DNA of 64,000 bases from Luidia sarsii (lineage: Eukaryota > Echinodermata > Asteroidea > Paxillosida > Luidiidae): NCBI GenBank assembly GCA_949987565.1, contig OX465115.1, positions 16,367,242 to 16,431,241 on the forward strand, read 5' to 3'. Below, piece by piece: positions 58,975-64,000 of the stretch. The notes under the pieces are model-generated. The model saw only the letters and a program-made list of their open reading frames with translations, did not search any database and was not told where the DNA came from. The stretch's first letter is position 1; the number at the start of each line of letters is the position of its first letter. The position numbers and the translations under genes were made by a program.

Positions 58975-61281
58975 CTGTGAAAAATAGGAAGGTAACACGT
59001 AGGCAGTTGTAACTAGAACTAGACGTAAGACCGAACAATATATTTAGAGGAGTAAAGCAACAAGTACGGACAAAGACCAGAAACAAACATTGGAGTTTTC
59101 TTCAGCTTTTATGAATACATTCGAAGGAAAAATAAAAAAGAACATCCCAGACTGTCAGATCGTTTACTACTCCGTTGAATGTCTTGTGCAACATGACGTT
59201 GTTGCCGAAACAAATACATAATTATAATGATCACGATTTTATATAAAAAAGCATAACAATCGCCGTTTTCCAGACAATCGAGCACAGGTATTCGGACGGA
59301 TTTAATGGGCCTTCGTCGTGTGCATTTCTAACGATACATGCCTTTAACCTTACTGAAACAAATTCTGAACAAACCCAAAACATATAAGCCTGCATGTATT
59401 CCGGGGAGGAAATGTCACCGATTCAAACAACACAAACTACCGGTATAGGTGCAATATCGAATCCACACTGAAAGACAAACTCTTATACGTACCCTATACG
59501 ATTGAAAGAACACAGATAAATCGAGTGGGTCTTTTTCTCATTATAAACAGGTCTGTCAATGATTGTGAAATGTAGCCTACCTTCTTCAACTTGATTCTCA
59601 TCAGCTATACAGAGCCGTGAATGGATGTACACCATGTACTATGCCGTCTCCTGGTTGCGACCACCGTGTTTAGTTTGAAGCACGTGTTGTCATACACAGG
59701 CCTTGCGTAGCAATGCACGCTGCCAGTTCTGATCACAAGTTCCACGAATAAAAATCTCCATCGAGAAACCCACAATGGTTGTCATGGACACGACACTTGG
59801 TAGTGAAAATGACAGTTGACTTCACGTCACACGGAAAGTCAGGTTAGTGCTGCCCTATTTTCTTCTTGCAGTTCCATATAATTTATACCGGTACACTGAC
59901 GACTGGGTAGGGTGCCCAGTCATTATCCTTCCGCAGTGAGTGAGGATTTTGGGCTACTGCGAGGAATGTCATAACATTGTAACTTATCGAAGGTGCTGCG
60001 AGGTAGAACACAAGGACAAGAACCATCTCTCCATTTTGTCATTGCTTTACATTCTGATAACTGTCGGTTGAACCTTGAGTTTCTCCATTAGAGAAGGTAT
60101 TTGTCCGATTGTTCTAACTAGGCACAATGGCCATCGACTCCACTCATACTAGCAGACACAAGCCACGCAAGCCGTGCCAGTGACACGAAGCAAACTGATT
60201 GGGTGCTTTCTACTGTCTTCACTCGTTGAACAAAGTGTGCGGCGATCGTTGCTCGCACGACCGGGGTCATTATCGCGCTGAAATAAAGACACAACATACA
60301 GAGGCGTCTGAATTGCTAGGAATATAGCAAGCATGGGGAGAGATAACAATACAATGCATGCTTGATATCAGACTGACCTAGCACGAACGTGGACTAATCA
60401 CGCAGTGCTTAGTTGGCTGGTTTGGATCGATACATCCCTAATCGAATTACACGCGCATTAGAAAATGGCCAACGCCCCGGAAAAGGTCATGTGCACGGCG
60501 ATGCGCTGTTAGTGTTACCTTTCCAAAATGGTAAAGAAGATAAATGACAAGAACAAAACAGATCCAAAAGAAGGATTATTAGTAAAAATTAACTGACAAA
60601 ACCTCTCCTAGAGGATGAGGATTGATGAATAGGCCTATGTTGTATATTGTCGGCAATGAATATGTTCATCCAGGAAATAAACTATTAATGTAATTAACGT
60701 CGCGTTATGCGCAAGTCGCCAACATAACTGTCACCGATGGTTGCACTGTCCTTATCCGTCTGTTTTTATGAACCCAAGTCGTATTATGGGTGGTCAGTCA
60801 AGTAGCAGACGTGAAATTCTATTTCCCTCTCACATCGATATTATGAAGAGGTTACTTTACTTATCCTCGGAAAACGTGACCATAGGAACTATAGACTGAA
60901 CGCACACAATATGGTACGGCGACACCATCGGTTCGTCTTGCGGATCGAATGAGAGAGGATTGATACGGGATAATTCCCCAAAGACCGGCGTTTTAAGTCG
61001 GATCTGCGCTGCCGAAAAATATATAATCAGAAGGACAGCTGAACGCAGACAATTATGGAGAAAAAAAGTGTCCTCGGCATTGGTTGGGAGGATACACGAT
61101 GTAATAGCTTGCTGATAATGGTCTTCCTTTCGTATTGTAAAAAAAGAGCCTGTGATACAAACAAAGAACATTTAAGGCGAAAGAACAAAACCAAAACAAG
61201 AGGTATTTGACCTGAGGTCGATACTGCCTCCTCAGCCCAGTGCATGTAGTGTCAATGGTGACGACGCAACAAGGGCTATGG

Positions 61282-61295
61282 GTTTCCATGGCAAC
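61282..61295. promoter_or_regulatory. RFX X-box, full palindrome
   Basis: GTTTCCATGGCAAC fits the RFX binding consensus (GTNNCC-AT-RGNAAC) in both halves. It lies in the GC-richer block at 61.2-61.5 kb, 113 bases from a second site. Confidence 0.55.
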
Positions 61296-61407
61296 ACACC
61301 ACTGAATCCTTGAGGTTGATTACTTGGCAGCCGAGTAAAAAAAAAGGGTCGGCACCTGCCGACTCCAGTCAGGAAATTGGCGCCAGTGGTGGTTGGGAGG
61401 GGAGACG

Positions 61408-61421
61408 GTTGCCATAGCAAA
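61408..61421. promoter_or_regulatory. RFX X-box, near-perfect
   Basis: GTTGCCATAGCAAA matches the model GTTGCCATAGCAAC at 13 of 14 positions. A further half-site, GTTGCTAGG, is at 61431-61439. Such clusters are typical of promoters of ciliary genes, but no ciliary gene is recognisable next to it. Confidence 0.5.
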
Positions 61422-64000
61422 CTATGGCGCGTTGCTAGGTTTGGAAGACAGAGCCTGGGCGACCTTGCCGCCAAGCCGTGGCACCTACCGGTACCTTACT
61501 AAATAATGGTTGCACTAATACAGCCCATCCAGGTCACTAGACCACGGTGTTTTTTTCTTCGCATTTTTTTGACAATGTTCAACAAGCCTTATTGTAGGCC
61601 TATAATTATGGAACACATATACTTCTATAAATCTGTGTTCCTAATAATGGTTCCTCTATGCCTCTAGATCACACGACTAAGGCACCTCGCATTGAAATGT
61701 CGGGCTGAAAAGTCAAATATGACTTCAGATTTTAATAGAGCGAGGACAATAGGAAAAATATAAGCAACCTTTCGGATTTTTCCCATAAAGGAAGATTGGG
61801 AAGTCCCATGAGGCTGAGGCTCACATTGGAGTGTACGAGATGTAAGCTATTCGATTGCAAACAAGATCCACACGTGCAGCCTGGGGTCAAATTGAAATAA
61901 CCTGCCAGTTCAGCGCTGGAAATTTTAATCGAAATAATTATACACTTTCTTTTACATTCTTTCTTTGTATGTACCTTTGTAGAAGAGCACAACAGACGTA
62001 GTGTGCAACTTATATTAAGAAATAATCCAAATGCAGTTAAACTCGGTTTGAGGGAATTTTGTATTGACTTCCAAAGTCTGCTGGCTGAGTGAGTGTATAC
62101 TTACTTTGTATCCTGCCTTTCAAAACAACTTCATCAAGCATTGCAAGAAATAATTTCAATTATATTACAACTTACATTTTACATGATTTCCGAATTATCA
62201 CTTTAGTTTACACTTTACAGATAGCTTAAGACCAACTTAGATAGTCTCCCCTTGAAAACCATTTGACATTGTAACGCGTCTGAATGAAACACATCTAATT
62301 CCAGTACATAGCGGTAAAATGATGCTGTTAGGAAATAAGTACTGTGTATAGATAACTGGTTTAAATTAACTGACTGATCTGCGTGGTTCCTTATAAACCA
62401 TACGTTATACAGCGAGAAATATCATTTTCCTTTGAAATAAACATACATAAATATATATAATTAGGTTTGTTGTTTCATACATAATCAGGATAATTATTGA
62501 CTTAAGGGAATGATTGTGGGAAAACAGCGAGACATACAAGCTTCATCTTCGTGATTCGACGCATATACTAGAACTACAGTGCAAGGAGCACTTAGCAATT
62601 AAGCAATCCATTAGGAGCATACAGCTCTTCCAACATCCCTCCCTGCACGTCATCCAGTTTGACTGAAATCGACAATCGTGCTTTTAACCAATGTACAACA
62701 TCAATTTGTATGACACAACATTGGCACAGCTGAAGGCGATTTTCAAAAGCAATTTTTGCTTTTATTCTAGATAGACAAGGAGACCCCTGATATTTCCCAG
62801 AGGAATGAATATGGGTACTTAAAATATACGAAAACAATTTTAAGTTTAGAAATTTAACCAATAGTGTGCAATATAACTTATGGCATTGGAAATTGTGGTG
62901 CTTTTAAATATATCTAATATATAAACTCATTTACCGCAAGGTGAATAATACAACAACGTGGGAGCTGTTCCAAGTGAGATTCAAACACCAGTGAGGGAAT
63001 TGCCTATACAAGTTCAAAGTCGGTGCCTGATGAACAATAAATATCCTCGTCTGTAGTAAAAAGGAGACGTGTACATACAGTCCCACTTTGTCAAAGGTGG
63101 TCCTCACAATCCATAACTTGGATATCAATATACAAGTGCTTTGTTTATCACAACTAGGAGAAAAGCATATTCGAAGAGCTTATCCCAATACGACAAACGC
63201 CATTTTCTCACCCTCATTATAGTGCCCTTGTGTTCACACACAATCCATCCCATCACCGTTTTGAGGTGAAAAGATATAAATCTACCAATCAAACCATTGA
63301 ACAGTAACCTTTCCGTTATGGCCATGTGTTATACCGTACATTTTAGTTGGGAGAACTGCTTTTTAAAGAAATGGAAGTATGGAGTTTGGAAAATAAACTT
63401 TTCGTTTAAATCTTGCTAATCTTCTGGGGAAAAAACAGGGAAGGTCACTTAAATTCCTATGTACACAAGTATTATGTTAACCGCTTGTGTATATATTATC
63501 GCTTTCATAGCAAAAAAAAAGGGTTTCCAACAGCCAGATACCGTATACATAGTGCACATAAGACAAATACAAAAACGAAAATGCCAGAGAAAGCTCTCTG
63601 GCGATATAAGCAAGGAGGAAGTGTTTCCTTCCTCTGTGAAATAAGCCACGATGATAAGCATTGAAGTACATGTACATGCAATTACCGCTGTCAGGTTTGG
63701 ATATAACCTACATATTTTGGCAAAGAAGATTCATAGTTGCATCGTGTATTACAAATAATAACCAAACAAAACTAAGTATATAATAATTTCAACAGCATTG
63801 TGTGTGTGTAGGCGTGCCAACATTCAGCTGAAAGATTATTGGCTCACGGCCACATGAAAGACCCGGTCTACTTCCCCCTAGCTATCCCTTGGTTCCATAA
63901 TTATACTGGTAACATAAACTGCTTAGCATATGAAACTGATGTGTTCAGTTAAAAAGGAACCATCCAAAAACTTTATCTTTACTACGAACGTGTGACTAAT

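Larger units (their letters stand above)
58975..64000. other. Intergenic or intronic; no coding gene supported
   Basis: Five kilobases with only short open frames, none with a recognisable domain. The notable part is a GC-richer block at about 61230-61490 with two X-box motifs. The minus-strand frame at 60857-61030 follows a plausible acceptor (TTTTTCGGCAG) and could be a coding exon of an unknown protein, but nothing confirms it. Confidence 0.45.

Noticed and set aside
61232..61474. 80-residue minus-strand frame over the X-boxes
   Set aside because: It lacks an ATG start, is Pro/Leu-rich and covers the motif cluster; more likely promoter sequence.

Overview
The window is nuclear DNA from an animal: spliced genes with GT-AG introns, AT-rich spacers, many degenerate mobile elements and no bacterial-style operons. 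The proteins are animal orthologues, and retained introns, secreted CTLD/PAN proteins and cilia genes suggest a marine invertebrate deuterostome (echinoderm, hemichordate or lancelet). That placement is inference from gene structure and repeat style. Many displayed ORFs are intron read-through; I rebuilt the genes by hand from splice sites, codon phase and family alignment from memory.

Layout. (1) 1980-8999, minus: a complete 7-exon secreted protein with signal peptide, two C-type lectin-like domains and a C-terminal PAN/apple domain. (2) 11390-22170, minus: a 17-exon exocyst subunit EXOC8/Exo84. Its intron 12 holds a 33-copy, 44-bp minisatellite in which every unit copies the exon-12 splice donor. 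(3) 27720-32423, plus: a 9-exon KLHL17/actinfilin (BTB-BACK-Kelch) with one apparent single-base deletion in exon 1. (4) 36696-38709, minus: CFAP107, a protein of the ciliary doublet lumen. (5) 40364-41113, minus: UBXN10, a UBX-domain cilium assembly factor. (6) 42238-46834, plus: Elongator subunit ELP5, head to head with UBXN10, with retroelement debris in intron 1. (7) 48156-52374, minus: mitochondrial ribosomal protein MRPS22, convergent with ELP5. (8) 57423-58655, minus: an intronless-CDS class A GPCR. The last 5 kb has no gene I can support, but two near-perfect RFX X-box motifs lie about 61.3-61.4 kb.

The genes are not an operon. Two cilia genes (CFAP107, UBXN10) lie next to each other, and the KLHL17-CFAP107-UBXN10 group is also on human 1p36, so the segment looks like a remnant of an old animal linkage group. 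EXOC8 (vesicle tethering), ELP5 (tRNA wobble-uridine modification) and MRPS22 (mitochondrial translation) are housekeeping genes.

Repeats include a recurring fold-back element built on a GGTCCTGCTAGGATCGAAAC core (some copies are near-perfect hairpins of about 100 bp), at least two tRNA-derived SINE families, a short TIR element, a Ty3/gypsy pol fragment and a LINE 3'-end remnant. The most unusual structure is the splice-donor minisatellite in EXOC8.
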